Notes: generated by a model from the sequence alone, not told the origin. A DNA stretch of 64,000 nt from Echinometra lucunter (GCA_029962745.1 CM057157.1:3269032-3333031); one strand, 5' to 3'; positions 11,445 through 22,709 are shown, counted from the stretch's first letter. Program-made: numbers and translations.

Positions 11445-14400
11445 TCTCCTTCTTTGCAAGGTTTCTAGAACTACATGTAGTAGGCCGATCTGCTGTATAG
11501 ATATCAACTAGCATTTCCCTACAAAATAGTTGTAAAACTAAGGTTACGCAGTCAGAAATGTACGTTACCCAAAATTATTTACCGGTGTTAACTGTGGAAT
11601 GAATTACCTCAAACTGGATAAACAAGCCAGTATGCCTTCCTTTGCCACTGCGATCAATTTCACGGAGCTTCGCCAAACGAGACGTGAAATAGTTGACAGG
11701 GATATCCGTGTTCTCCGACAGTAAAGCATCAAGAATAGCTTCGTACACAAACTTGTACTGCTCCTGTATGAATGAAAGATAAACGGCATAATGCATACGA
11801 ACAACTTTATATGAACCTTACAAGATTGAAGCTGACTTTCAGTTGACATTTTTGATATGCCCCATTCCACTGATGACTACTTCTCCTGACTCATGTAGTA
11901 TTGCTCTTTGTTTGCCTATTTGTAACTTGGACTAGTAGGTGTATGTAAATTCAAACAAGTATTGTGGACCTTGATAACTGGCCTGCTTCTGAAACATTAA
12001 TATTTCTACGAAATATGTTTATAGTAATTGGGAAGTAGTTTATTCATAATATCACATAAAGTGATGTTACCAACCTGTGTTTGCACCATGTTGGGTCGAT
12101 TCTGCCTAATCTTAGACACAAAACCAAATATATCAACTTGCTTGCTTCTTTTGGCTTCAGCAACGACGCTGTCGATTGTGATTACCACACCTGTCCTCCC
12201 AACACCAGCACTAAAGGAGAAATGAAAATGAAATAAGACGGTTTATGTTATATTATATGCAGCAAATGCATATCAAAAATTTTTTGAGACTGTAAGATTC
12301 CTTCTTTCTATGTCTTATACACATTCGATGTGAATCAAAAGCCCCCCCCCCCCTCTTCATCTGTTGAGTTGACCCGGGCGGGGAGGGGGGGGGGGGGGGG
12401 GGGGGGGGGGGTGGTGGTTACGTTTGACGGATGAGACCTTTATCATCATGATCATGTTTATAGGTTCTCTTTATAGTATCATTCTAGCCATAGTCGGCGT
12501 ATTGCTTAGCTTTCTCTTGGAACTAAGCTGAATGCTAACATGCATATACATTCAACATAGATGGCGTAGTGGTTACTAGCAACAATCAACAACTTAATAA
12601 CTGGCGCAGACTAACCTGCAATGAATGAGCAAAGGACAGTTGTTCTGTCCATGATCTTTCTGAACCTCAGAAATGAAGGTGAGAAGTGAAGACATTTTCC
12701 TGGGAACATCTCTATCTGGCCATTCCGTGTAGTGGAACTGATTAAGAAATCTTACTTCTTTGCCCTAGAATAAAGAATTTTGGAAAAGACATATCCAAAA
12801 ATTCCTCTAAGATTAGAGAGCATACATGTAAAATGAAATGGTGCGCTTTTCTATTGTTGATTTGCATGTGAATCTATTGGTTTCTAATACGACTTTAGGG
12901 CGCATATATTACTGTGAAGTTTTCTTCACACATCACATTAGCACAAAATAGAGTAATAAGAGTTAAACCAAAGTGATGATTTTGATGTTTAAAAGTTGTT
13001 GCTTTCACTTTTGGGTCAAGATCATCATAACATTATAATGTTCGATTCATGATGGAAGCTACGTCGAAAATATACCTTGCGTAGGACAAGGGATCGCATT
13101 GAGCCCCCACTGCATTTCTGCACAGCCTCCAACTCTACCGTGATGTCTCCAAACTGAAGAGGAGAGTTGATTTCTGGCCAGTATTGACGACACTTGATCT
13201 AAGATATTGAAGAATGGGCATATTGATATCATTTATTCGGAAAAATCTTATTTGATATTCATGCATACCAATAATAATTTCCACTTGATAATGATAAGGA
13301 CTTAGGGCAATTAAAACCTTGCAACTACCCTCGGATATGTATAAGTAACAACAACCAAAGATTGCAAGGAAGGAAATTCCTCCAACAGAGGATCTTACTG
13401 TCCAGTATAAATGCTCAAAAGCAAATGTGCATTGTAATCAAATAACTTCTCCACTAAGCCAGTACTGACCATACCAAAATGTGAACGTATACAGATAATT
13501 TTTTTATTGGGGAGGAGGGGGGGGGGGTGAATGGTAAGGTAAATATGTTTCTTTACCTTGGTTCCCTCACTGAGGTTTGTAACCATGGCAATAGTCTGAA
13601 CCTTTTCCTGCCACACCATCCTCCAGAAATCATCCATAGAGGCATTATTCGGTCCTTGCAAAGAGAAAAAATCAATAATGCCAATTTAATGTGAACATTT
13701 TGAACTAGGGTTCAGTTGTGGTTACAATTCGCATATGTCTGAAAGAAACAAAATGAGGGGGGGGGGGGGGGGGTGGAGGTAACAACCAGAGATAACACCA
13801 TCCTCTCTTGTTAGCCCTATACTCTCAATATACTGTTGCACGTGTTTAAGATCATACTTGCATACCTTTTCTTAGAGAAATAACGAACCTGAATTTTATT
13901 ACCATTTACTTATCTTTTTGGCAAATTATAATTTCAGATACGTGACGCAAACTAAAATGCATGATCAAGAAACTCAGTCAAATTTGATCCCGTAAGTATA
14001 TTTAATGAAAAGACAACCATAGAACCCAACCTAAATTTCAACCTTAATTTATTTCGAACAACAATAATAGTGATGATGATGATATTAACAATCAAACGAA
14101 TTAAAATCAAATTTATTGATACAGAATTATTGGATTATCATCAACATAATTACACCCCCCCCCCCCCAAAAAAAAAAATCAATCAAAAAAATAGCTGCAA
14201 CAAAAAAACGAACAGAAAGAATATAGATTTTACTAGGTTTGACAAAATAATGGAATATGTCGAACAAAACACAAACAAAAAGGAAAAGGTAAAGTTGTAT
14301 GGTCCATAAAGTTTTAACATAGTTCTGCATGTGTGGCTTCTGCCATATTCTCCCTGTCTCTGCTAAGAGAGAGCGCTCGAGAGAGAGGGAGAGAGAGAGA

Positions 14401-14487
14401 GAGAGAGAGAAAAAAAATCAAGTTGTTATTTCCGATCCCGCTTCTTTCATAATTCATTCATGAAGGTTATAATAGTGATGGAACTAG

Positions 14488-14523
<36 letters not shown>

Positions 14524-14582
14524 CACTACTACCACTACTACTACTACTACTTCCACTACTACTACTACCACTACTACCACTA

Positions 14583-14637
<55 letters not shown>

Positions 14638-14693
14638 CACTACTACTACTACTACGGCTAGTACTACTATTACTACTACTACTACTACTACTA

Positions 14694-14733
<40 letters not shown>

Positions 14734-14792
14734 CACTATTACCACTACTACTACTACCACTACTACTACTGCTACTACTACTACTACCACCA

Positions 14793-14832
<40 letters not shown>

Positions 14833-14861
14833 CACTACCACCACTACTACTACTACTACTA

Positions 14862-14917
<56 letters not shown>

Positions 14918-17900
14918 ACTACTACTACTACTACCACTACTACTACTATTCCTGCTGCTGCTACTACTAATATAATAGTAATGATATTTTTATCATTTTA
15001 CAAAGTAGATTTTCATAGGATACATAGGGCATCTAACAGAAACGATAAAATCATAGATGAAAAAAGAACTTTAAGTAAAATGAAGAAAAAAATGTTTCCA
15101 GACACTTCTGTAGAAGTATGACAATTTTCTAATTTCAGGGAGTAGCGTGTTTCGGCTAGGGGAGCAATAGCTAAAAAAGACCTCTCGCCAATTTGCTGAT
15201 ACGTTCTTGCACTGTAGATGGATGTGTGCACGTGGAATAGAATATACATCCTAAAACAATGATAAGGTAATTATGTAGTTCAGTTCAGTTTATTTTAAAT
15301 TTCCAACAAAACGATCCATAACAGTTATGAGAAGAAATTAAAAAATATAAATGATTTTTCCATAATAAATGCATTTTTAATTATTTGAATTACATAACAA
15401 ATGATATACAAACCTAATCCAATAACATATTGGTAAACTTGGTTTCTAGTAGTTTTACAGAAAACCTTGTGCAAATCGAGGGATCCACTAAAAAGGCAAG
15501 CCTCGTAGAATGTGGATCCCTCAAATAGGCTAATACAATAGACATGAATGGAACTTTAATTTTTGTTCCTTTTGTGACAATTATACATTACATTAGTTAT
15601 GTGACTCGGACACAGAAACTAATTATTTTGCCTTTACCTTGTGAAGCAATGTATCTGTGCGGGTGTTGGAAGCTCTGTCGAAGAAAGGTATAATGACAAT
15701 TAAGTAAGTGCTGTTCTAAAACACGGTGTTAATAACTGATTATATGATGTGGATGGGACTGATGGACTTTTGAAAGACAGATTTTGTTTTCTTTCTAGAG
15801 GCAATATTGAGAACTTGTCATGGAGTTTCATTGTGAAAGAATCCAGGGAAAACGTGTAAGTTACTTAACATGCCTATAATTTTGTCTTTAAAAGAACAAA
15901 AATACACTAAAGAAACACCTAGGCAAAGACATACATGCAAACATAAAATACAACTAGAACGGTGTACTTACAGGAATGAAAGATGCATTGAAGTAATCAC
16001 TGTGGGGATCATCATTGAGTATTCCTAGTTGCACCCTAGCTGAGTCATCTGCAATAAAGTTAAACACAATATTCACTTACAACATATTCATAATAAATGG
16101 AAATTGTATCAGCAAATCAAATAGTGAACTATAAGGTCCGTACCTTGGATGCATGGTCACTGTCAGCAATATAGAGCAAGTATGAATTATTGTTGCAAAG
16201 AAATTTTGCATCATTTTCTCAGTCTCACAATAATCGATTTATCAAATTGTAAACCTTTCTAACTTCATTACTCTATTTAGTATACTCACATGGCAAGATA
16301 TTCTTGTATCTGTTCTTCTCGAAGTTTACCTTCTTCTTGGCAACGGTTTGAGGATAGATATTGGCTTCTGGTAAGTCCTAAGATGAAATACATTAATTAC
16401 AACAACATCATTTTCCTATTCATGATTTTTGTAATTCTGAAGGTTTTTTTTTTTTTAAATCTTAAGAATGAAAGACGGACTATCAACAATAGAATGTGGG
16501 CATTGGGTGAATGCAGTAAGTGAAAATAATGTGGGTTTCATCTCATTTCCACTGCAATGAAAATGATAAGTAGCATGGTAAAAAGTCACATAACCAGGAA
16601 AGCCCAATTTTCCCCAACGCAAATTGGAAAAAAAAATGGAAACTTGATAGGGTATGAATGATTTTGTTGTTAACGTATACACACACAAACCAAAAAACAA
16701 TTAAAACAATTGAAAGGAATATAAAACAAATCACAAAGGCCGGCAATCTTACTCAAGATTATGTACTGATAATCCCATTTGCCAGGAGAGTCAAACAAAC
16801 ATAAGCATAGATTAACTTTAACATGCTTTCCTGATGAGGCTGCAGAGTCTTTCAAAGGGGGCGGGGGCACCAGCGAAAAGGGGCACTTTGGGGGAAAGAG
16901 GGTATTTACAAAGGATAAAAACAAGAAGAAAAAAATAACGTTTTGACGCGACGGTATTTCCCCTTTTTTCTATTTGACACATTTATAACGATCATTTTCA
17001 ATAAATATTTGTTTTTCTAATCTTTACATAATAACTGTTTAGCAGTTGGTAAGACTCCTTTGATTATTCATTTGCAAGCGAGCTAAGCATGGTTTTGGTA
17101 ATGGTTTATTTCTTTCTTTCTTTCTTTCTTTCTTTCTTTATTCATTAGTTTATTAATTCATTAATTAATTTATTTATTCATTCATTCATTCATTCATTCA
17201 TCCATTGCATTATTTAGAGTGTTTTGATGATAAGGATGCCGCAGATTCATTTTTAGGCTCTTCCCTATCATTTTTATTTCTACCCATTATCCCGGTCGTT
17301 TTCCTTATGACTAAAGTTATAATATTCAATGCAATTTTTAGATCTCATCACGGCAGATATTTTATCAGAGAAAAATGGTTAAACTGAAAGGGGATTTTAA
17401 GCACAATCTCAACATGAACAGGAGATTAGATGAGATGGTTACAACACACTTGATATGTCATGCCTGAGAATAACTGTGAGCGAGCATAACGTGCGAACTT
17501 TGGAATAAAAATATCCTCATTGCTCCATTGTAGGAACACCGTCGGCTCTTACTGAAGATCTGTGTGTTACTTCTATTCCACTTCCTCACACAGTAAATGC
17601 ATCAATAACATGCTATTATATGAAACTTCTCTTATTCGCGGAAGTTAGATATATGGGGCTATTCTGGAATCTTCAAGTCAAATTGCCATGTGAAAAGGGA
17701 TAATCAAAAAGGGGGGAAATGGCACCTGACTCTGTCAGATTTGAAGGGGGCACATTTAATATCGGAAAGTGAATTGCATATACTTAATAAAAAAAGGGCC
17801 CTGAGAAGGGACCTCGTCGTTAGGAGAAAAGGCACTGCAGTTACAAAGCCATAGCGGTAATTTTTAGAAATCAAATGGGTGTGTATCAAATTTAAAAGGG

Positions 17901-20900
17901 GCACATGCCAAAACGGAAAAGGGACACTTTAACTTTAACTTTAACCTTTCATGCCTATGGGACTTATGACACGTTAATACACAGATAAAAGGGAACAATG
18001 CATATATTAATAAAAGCCAATTGGGGCATTTATCAGATTTCAAATAAGGCAACTGACCAAGTGGAAAAGGAGGATTTATAAAAGTTTAAAGGAAACACTA
18101 AGCAGAACGGGGATTGCACCATTAGAAGCAAAAATGGGCAGTCAAAAGGGGCACTTATCACATTTCAATAGGGGCATTCATTAGAAGTGATAAGGGTGCA
18201 CTGCTCAGAAGAGAAAATAGCGCCATGAAAAAGGGGAAAAGGTCACTGATCTGGTGTAAAAAAGGCGCAGGTGTAGGATTCTGAAGCGAAAATAAAAAGA
18301 ATTAGAAGGTGAAAAGGCTTCTCTGAAATAAAATGGGCCCTCGTAAGAATAAAAAAAGATGAAAAAAGGCATTTTCACGGGTAAAAAGGGGCACTTTTCT
18401 GGTGCCCGTGATAGGGGGAGGGGGCGCTCTGCCCCCAGCCCTCAGCTCCACCGACTGGTTTTCTTGGTAACGTTTTAGATAATCACTTACCTTGAATTCC
18501 TCTTGGAGAACATTTGAATGCCTGTTCTTCTGAACAAATGCAGGGAAATCAGACAATGGTATTGGATGACGCTCCTTGGAACAGCTCTGTGGAGAAGTCA
18601 CGGATGGTATATCAGCATCCTCTTCGGCCGTTGGCTGCAGTGGTGCCGCTGCTGCTGCACAGGCCATAGGTTTGGGAGAAATGGTGGGTTTCTTCGGAAC
18701 TGATGATTTGATCGCTGGTGTCGGGACAGACTGTCCCAGCTCTTCATCTATTTCTGCAAAGTTTTAGGAGATAATAGATATGGCCAGCAAAAGAATTTGA
18801 AAGAGTTTTTTTCTTGGCAGGAATTAATCAAGATTAGTCGGGTGCCCTCACTTGCAATAATTCTAGCCATTTACATTTATCTGGTAACCCTTTAAATAAC
18901 AACTGTCGCCTTTCCAATCAACTTTTACTTCGGTAATGAATAAAAATTGCAACATTTCTGTGAAATAATTTCCCTGAAAATGAACATGCAAATATTTAGT
19001 AGTAGATAATACGTGTTTACTAAGTTTCAAAGAACTTACCTTAACAAGTAACACCGAGGGCAACCAATTTAGAGAAGATAGGAGCGTTCTGACTTGCTTT
19101 TGTTACTTTCTTGAACTTACCTATTTGGCCTTGGGATGTGTAGTCATTGTGTACAGGGGGAGGAGGAGTTGAACGTTTACCAACGTTGCCATGCATATTT
19201 CTGAAGATAAGTGAAAATAACAGAGGCCCTAATACATGTAATACTTTCCCTTACAGAAAATGCACTATCGACAAATATGTTTGATTAATCCGAGATGCGG
19301 TTTAGCCCTGTGAAAGTGAATGCTACGGCGGTATTCCGGGTGACAAAAAATCATCTAAAGAAATGATTCTTAGGTTTAATCTTAATCCGATAAAATTACA
19401 TAAGTAAAATTGATCTCTGTTCATAGTATTCAGTTAAGAGACCCTTTAAACTTTCTTCATTTTTATCTGGAACCTACAACAGAAGTTAAACCGGCTGTTC
19501 TAAAGGCCCGGTCCCACTGGCGTTTAGGAAGAGTTGCGTATGAATTGCGCACAAAATTGGTTTGTATTCGTTAAACATCCGCAATATACGTGAAACATGC
19601 TTGTATGAGTCGGTCGACATCCGCATACGTCCGCAATTATCCGCAAAGGCACGTTTTTCCGTTCCCAGGATTTTTGAGCAGCTCAAAATTTTGGCTGCGG
19701 ATGAGCATCCGCCATACATACGCAATACATACGCAATACATACGCAATACATACGCAATACATACTAATCTATGCGCTGAATATCCGCTGTTATCCGCAA
19801 CTGACGGGGTATTGCGGCTGGGCGGTGGAGTGGGACAGTGTGTAAAACGGATATACAGCGTGCCTATCACGTCTACATCCCGAACTAAAATAACTTGTAG
19901 CGAATACAAACAGACTTGCCACAAATAGTGCGTTTGCATTACGTCTGCTTTGTATCTGATTTGCGAACAATATGCGAGTGCATAAAAAACACTTCACGTA
20001 ATCCCACATCACTATAAATGTGGCAGAAATCGACATTTGCGAGTCATTGCCAGTGCAGCTGTGGAGAAGTACAGATGAAGTTATGGATCCCCAAAGACGT
20101 GTGATAGTTGCTGCCATCCAACAACATAACAATCAACTTTTCCAAGTCCAGCAATTGCTCCAGAGGCGGAAAAGAAGGCGAAGAAGAAATCAAAGAGCTA
20201 TTTGGGTGAGAGCATGGATTGGTAGAAGACTGGACCTGGGCATGTACAATAAGCTGATGGTCGAGCTGCGTAATGAAGATCCACGTGCCTTTCACAACTT
20301 CATGAGAATGCCCCCAGCTATGTTTGACGAACCGGCTCACTCCCAGACTGACCAAGAAACGGACCAACTTCAAACCTAACTTGGAGCCTGGTCTCAAGGT
20401 GGCAATAACCCAGCGCCACCTTGCCTCTGGTAAAAAATACAGGGACCTGCAGTATGCCTGGAGGGTGCCCCACAACACCATCAGCAAAGTTGTCAGAGAA
20501 GTATGTCAGGCCATATTGGAAGAGTACCTCGATGAGCAGATGATTTGCCCCACCACCGAAGAAGAATGGCGGCGAATTGCTGATGACTGGCTGCAAAAGT
20601 GGAACTTTCCTCACAACGTAGGTGCCATCGATGGCAAACATGTGGCATGCAAAGCTCCCCCCAACTCAGGGTCGGAATACTACAACTACAAGGGCTTCTT
20701 TAGCATCATACTGTTTGCCATGGTCAATTCCGAATATAAGTTCCTCTGGTATATAGTGAAACTTGTGTTCTGCTCCACAACCTGATGCGCACCCGCTACC
20801 CAGTCCTGCAGAACAGACCATTGGACTGTCAGCTGCACAATGGACAAATGCAGCCTGGAGAATGGCAAAGGGGCCAAAACCTTACCGACACTATGGAAGT

Positions 20901-22709
20901 CCAAGCACCCAACAGAGCTTCAAAAGAAGGCAAAATGCAGCGCAACCTCATCAAGCATTGGTGTAATTCTCCTGCTGGTTCCGTAGCCTGGCAAGACAGA
21001 ATGATAGACTTAGTGTAAAGACAGACTTTCGAAACCTGAAGAAACACTGTTTCATTTCATCACCTTCTTGATTATTTAATTGGGCAAGATGTAATGTTGG
21101 ATGATAATGAGTAAGAGGTGGGGTTGGAGACCTGATGGCAGCCCGGGACGGCCCTGGAGGGGGTGGGATGGGAGATGGAGCCCTCTCTTCTGCATCTGCA
21201 GCCTGTTGCCTCTTCCTCCCTTGTCTCTTTGACTTCGTTCGTGTAGACATGTTGTCGTTTTGGCGTTGGAATGAATAGTGATGCCGAATTTGCCGAAAAA
21301 CCCGTGTGCTCCTTTTATATGACCGCAAATCAGATGCCGCGCATACGCAATACAACCCCTGTTTCCGCGACACTTGCGCAATACATTCTCAATACATCCG
21401 TAATAATAGCAATGCATCCGATCCGTTTCCTTAATACATACGTTATACATCCGTGATTGTTCGTTATATGTCCGCAATGTTTGCAATACATTCGTCAACA
21501 TTTACCAGTTATACTTCTCATGGGAGAGCATCCGCACTCGTATTCGCTTTTATTCGTGAAATGTCCGTTTTTATTCGTCATATCTTCGCTGTACATTATT
21601 AATGTATCCGTAATTCATACTTAGAAATTTGTCATTTTTGGTCAGTTTTGTTGCGGACGACAACAAACGCCGAAATTTGTATACGCTATTCATGCGCAAT
21701 TAATCCTCACACCAGTGGGACCGGCCTTAAAGAAACAATAAATAAGGCCATGGTCAAAAACACTTGAATCAAATTAACCTAGTATTCCTCTGAAATGACT
21801 TCAACCAAGAAATTATGTGTGAATGCAGATACTCGCACCTCCCTACCTTTTCCTCCGTAACAGCAGGATAATGATGAGAACAAGGCATAGAATGACAATC
21901 ACTGCTCCAAATGCTCCACCAGCAATGGGACCTACTGCTACTGATCCTGCATTTCCTTCCTCATTCGGTACTGTCATGGGTAATTATGCAAACAGATTTG
22001 TCACTTAGCCATCTCGATGGTGCTAATTTCTTTAAACATAAATGACAGGGTATATTCATTGACTTCTTTAGAGAGAAAAAAAGTATCTAGCCATCCACAG
22101 ATGATTACAATGGTTGTGGTGTATCCCTGAACTGAACCTTAAAAAAGTGTGATCTGACAGGACAGTCGTATAAGATTTTCGACTTTAAGTGTCTGAGAGA
22201 CAATATGGACACAATCCATAGGAAAATCACAACCAATACCGTGTCATGAACCCCAATGTCCACATATTTTTCTGGTTTTAACTATGGAAAAGATGAAATG
22301 CAATGTACATGGATTTCAAGCGTGTAAGAAGCTGAAGAGAACTCACAAAATTCCTGAGTTGTCACTCTTAAAACAGGACCTTGTTCTCCTTCCCCCTTTG
22401 GACCTTCACGAATCACTGCAATCTGAATTTCGTAAGTTGTCCCATCTTCCAGACCAGTAATATTGTAATCCAGTAGGTCTTCAGCTGTTACTTCCCTCCT
22501 TTTCCTCATCGACCCCTTGTCTAAGGATCCATTCGGTAGAATGGTAGAACTGTGTACCTCGGTTCTATCATCCGTGTGAACGTAAACCCTGTAGCCTGTG
22601 ATGGGACCTTCACCCTGATCAATGGAAGGGTTCCACGCTCTCCAAGAAATAACGGCCCAGTAATGGCTTGATTCCACCACTGTAGGTAGATTGTCTAAGA
22701 ATGGTAACT
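7169..22709 (-). CDS. Receptor-type protein tyrosine phosphatase, tandem D1-D2, partial 5'
   Basis: Nineteen exons join with fully consistent splice phases to about 2,699 coding nucleotides (about 899 residues) without a frameshift or internal stop. The order is membrane-proximal fibronectin III domain, single transmembrane helix followed by RRKR, cytoplasmic juxtamembrane segment, phosphatase domain D1, phosphatase domain D2 and a C-terminal tail of about 70 residues. D1 has KNRY, WPD, HCSAGVGRTG and the QTQEQY Q-loop, so it should dephosphorylate phosphotyrosine. D2 keeps C-x5-R (HCLSGVSR) but has WPSD in place of WPD and is probably weak or regulatory. D2 wording such as VVHCL and VDDFW resembles R2B-type receptors (PTPRM/K/T/U family). 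This is family knowledge, not a database result. The signal peptide and further ectodomain are missing and would lie beyond the gap at 22926. Confidence 0.93.
7831..7966 (-). CDS. RPTP exon: D2 P-loop
   Basis: With the previous exon it gives HCLSGVSRSAVFC, retaining C-x5-R, and ends MRNDRMHFVQTE. The HCL start is typical of R2B D2 domains. Confidence 0.93.
8364..8515 (-). CDS. RPTP exon: D2 WPSD loop and Cys
   Basis: Encodes VVEQYQFLDWPSDVMKQKK and ends TPLVVHC. The general-acid position is altered: WPSD rather than WPD, so the Asp is displaced by one residue. Confidence 0.92.
8880..9008 (-). CDS. RPTP exon: D2 central segment
   Basis: Encodes SCARYWLDGGMATFGYLSV and on to FIKRTLEVSRGNSK. 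It corresponds to the CxxYWP...R.f.v segment and is diverged, with YWL instead of YWP. Confidence 0.87.
9399..9527 (-). CDS. RPTP exon: D2 'VDDFWVMILDY' segment
   Basis: Forty-three codons encoding FITTQMPMPSTVDDFWVMIL and then AIIMLNDENQ. This matches the R2B-type D2 pattern FVVTQHPLPNTVxDFWRLV..SVVMLNE better than a D1 pattern. Confidence 0.9.
9961..10034 (-). CDS. RPTP exon: D2 'SDFINASFV' segment
   Basis: Joins as TQKNRVILQSVNTECSDFIN followed by ASFVS, the D2 equivalent of the DYINASF block. Phases match. Confidence 0.9.
10378..10471. mobile_element. Short AT-rich MITE, well-preserved copy
   Basis: Ends GGGACAACTCCAAAA and TTTTGGAGTTGTCCC are perfect inverted repeats about 93 bases apart, with no coding sequence between them. 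It sits in the phosphatase intron between exons 9961-10034 and 10568-10667. The diverged relative is at 2191-2288. Confidence 0.7.
10568..10667 (-). CDS. RPTP exon: start of D2
   Basis: Encodes NIKTLCPDPPASLIRTGTTT and then NRPKSRYGNSLP. KSRY stands where D1 has KNRY, so the pTyr-loop Tyr is kept in D2. Confidence 0.88.
11374..11445. repeat. (ATT)n microsatellite
   Basis: A nearly perfect ATT repeat of about 72 bases in a phosphatase intron. Poly-Ile frames on both strands are artefacts. Confidence 0.95.
11608..11763 (-). CDS. RPTP exon: end of D1 and D1-D2 linker
   Basis: Encodes EQYKFVYEAILDALL, the final helix of D1, then TDIPVNYF and the linker to FIQFE, as in tandem-domain RPTPs. Confidence 0.95.
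12075..12210 (-). CDS. RPTP exon: D1 P-loop and Q-loop
   Basis: Begins SAGVGRTGVVITIDSV, completing HCSAGVGRTG with the substrate-binding Arg, and ends NRPNMVQTQ, the Q-loop. D1 therefore has every catalytic element I can check. Confidence 0.95.
12342..12416. repeat. Poly-C and 27-base poly-G tracts
   Basis: C12 at 12342-12353 and an uninterrupted run of 27 G at 12385-12411, in an intron. Confidence 0.9.
12616..12764 (-). CDS. RPTP exon: D1 WPD loop up to catalytic Cys
   Basis: Encodes FHYTEWPDRDVPRK, the mobile WPD loop with the general-acid Asp, and ends PLLIHC plus two bases of the next codon. The catalytic cysteine is the last complete codon of the exon. Confidence 0.95.
13076..13198 (-). 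CDS. RPTP exon: D1 'KCRQYWPE' segment
   Basis: Forty-one codons, phase 0 at both ends. It begins IKCRQYWPE, the conserved KCxxYWP motif. Confidence 0.95.
13557..13654 (-). CDS. RPTP exon: D1 'DDFWRMVW' segment
   Basis: Encodes GPNNASMDDFWRMVWQ and then IAMVTNLSEGTK, the typical TxxDFWRMVWE...IVMLT block of PTP domains. Confidence 0.95.
14395..14410. repeat. (GA)n run
   Basis: End of a GA-rich stretch from about 14365 in a phosphatase intron. Confidence 0.7.
14488..14970. repeat. Long (ACT)n/(ACC) trinucleotide array
   Basis: About 480 bases of ACT units interrupted by ACC, GCT and ATT variants, in the phosphatase intron between exons 13557-13654 and 15638-15674. Leu-rich and Val-rich open frames on the two strands come from composition alone. 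Confidence 0.95.
15638..15674 (-). CDS. RPTP microexon in D1
   Basis: A 37-nt exon encoding SFQHPHRYIASQ, matching the conserved FIATQGP strand of PTPs once joined to GP in the next exon. It has both AG and GT borders and the required phase, and without it the conserved block would be broken. Confidence 0.87.
15972..16048 (-). CDS. RPTP exon: D1 'DYFNASFI' segment
   Basis: Encodes DSARVQLGILNDDPHSDYFN followed by ASFIP, the conserved DYINASFI block of PTP domains. Splice sites and phases are consistent. Confidence 0.92.
16290..16377 (-). CDS. RPTP exon: D1 phosphotyrosine loop
   Basis: Encodes NFEKNRYKNILP, containing the KNRY substrate-recognition loop that sets the depth of the pTyr pocket. 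The exon ends in phase 1 and joins YDSARVQL in the next exon. Confidence 0.93.
16850..18420. repeat. Intron with recurrent AAAAGGGGCAC-like motif
   Basis: The motif AAAAGGGGCAC(T/A) and degenerate forms recur at irregular spacing on the plus strand (for example near 16875, 17896, 18147 and 18385) between 16.85 and 17.0 kb and from 17.69 to 18.42 kb. It looks like a decayed tandem array. No coding sequence is visible in it. Confidence 0.5.
17101..17200. repeat. (TTTC)n then (ATTC)n tetranucleotide repeats
   Basis: Two adjacent tetranucleotide arrays with an ATTA-rich bridge, in a phosphatase intron. Confidence 0.9.
18491..18753 (-). CDS. RPTP exon: juxtamembrane and start of the D1 wedge
   Basis: An acidic and Ser/Pro-rich linker ends with IPLSDFPAFVQKNRHSNVLQ, which matches the helix-turn-helix wedge that precedes D1 in receptor PTPs. 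The donor is GTAAGT. Confidence 0.9.
19121..19200 (-). CDS. RPTP exon: juxtamembrane, proline-rich
   Basis: Encodes NMHGNVGKRSTPPPPVHNDY and a few more residues. The PPPP cluster could bind SH3 or WW domains (inference). An AG acceptor and GTAAGT donor are present and the phase is consistent on both sides. Confidence 0.8.
20020..21018 (+). pseudogene. HARBI1-like transposase, frameshifted and deleted
   Basis: The N-terminal frame (20020 to about 20335) continues in another frame (about 20335-20755) through ERGLK-like LEPGLKVAITQRHLASG, VPHNTISKVVREVC, the first catalytic Asp in GAIDGKHV, and YYNYKGFFSIILFAMV. The sequence then jumps to a C-terminal piece in a third frame (LHN near 20778 to WQDRMIDLV and a stop at 21018). 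The block carrying the second Asp and the Glu of the DDE triad is missing, so the enzyme is dead. Confidence 0.88.
20951..21251 (-). pseudogene. Truncated second Harbinger ORF (probable Myb-like accessory protein)
   Basis: From an ATG at 21249-21251 it encodes MSTRTKSKRQGRKRQQAADA and a Pro/Ser-rich stretch, then runs into the transposase end. Harbinger elements usually carry a Myb/SANT-like second protein. The basic start fits, but no Myb domain is left, so the identity comes from context. Confidence 0.4.
21847..21970 (-). CDS. RPTP exon: transmembrane helix
   Basis: Encodes a Gly/Ala-rich lead-in then AVIVILCLVLIIILLL followed by basic RRKR, a classic stop-transfer. Phases match the FN3 exon and the next juxtamembrane exon. 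Confidence 0.9.
22347..22709 (-). CDS. RPTP exon: membrane-proximal FN3 domain with RKRR site
   Basis: Begins after an AG acceptor with ELPFLDNLPTVVESSHYW and ends QEF before GT. It has the FN3 hallmarks: ISW early, GYRVYV in the middle strand, ITGLEDGTTYEIQI near the end. A long loop contains MRKRRE, which fits a furin R-x-K/R-R site. RPTPs of the R2A/R2B type are typically cleaved in a membrane-proximal FN3 domain. It starts in phase 1, so at least one further upstream exon exists. Confidence 0.9.

Larger units (their letters stand above)
19504..21727 (+). mobile_element. PIF/Harbinger DNA transposon, internally deleted
   Basis: Terminal inverted repeats AGGCCCGGTCCCACTGGCG (left) and, reading inward from the right, AGGCCGGTCCCACTGGTG. 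They are flanked by TAA on both sides (19501-19503 and 21728-21730), the 3-bp target duplication typical of this superfamily. Inside are remnants of a HARBI1-like transposase and of a minus-strand gene. Subterminal regions carry repeated ATACGCAATACAT-like motifs (19720-19765, and degenerate from 21340 to 21480), possible transposase-binding sites. It is inserted in a phosphatase intron. Confidence 0.9.

Noticed and set aside
14460..14975. Long open frames rich in Leu (plus) and Val (minus)
   Set aside because: They come entirely from the (ACT)n array. There is no splice, start context or domain evidence.
15013..15249. Possible additional phosphatase exon or retroelement fragment on the minus strand
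   Set aside because: The frame has a vague likeness to LINE C-termini (YSARTYQQIGERSFLAIAPL) but no further support. The phosphatase phases are already complete without it.
20020..21018. Host HARBI1 gene
   Set aside because: It is enclosed by TIRs and a TAA duplication and lacks most of the DDE triad, so it is a transposon remnant.
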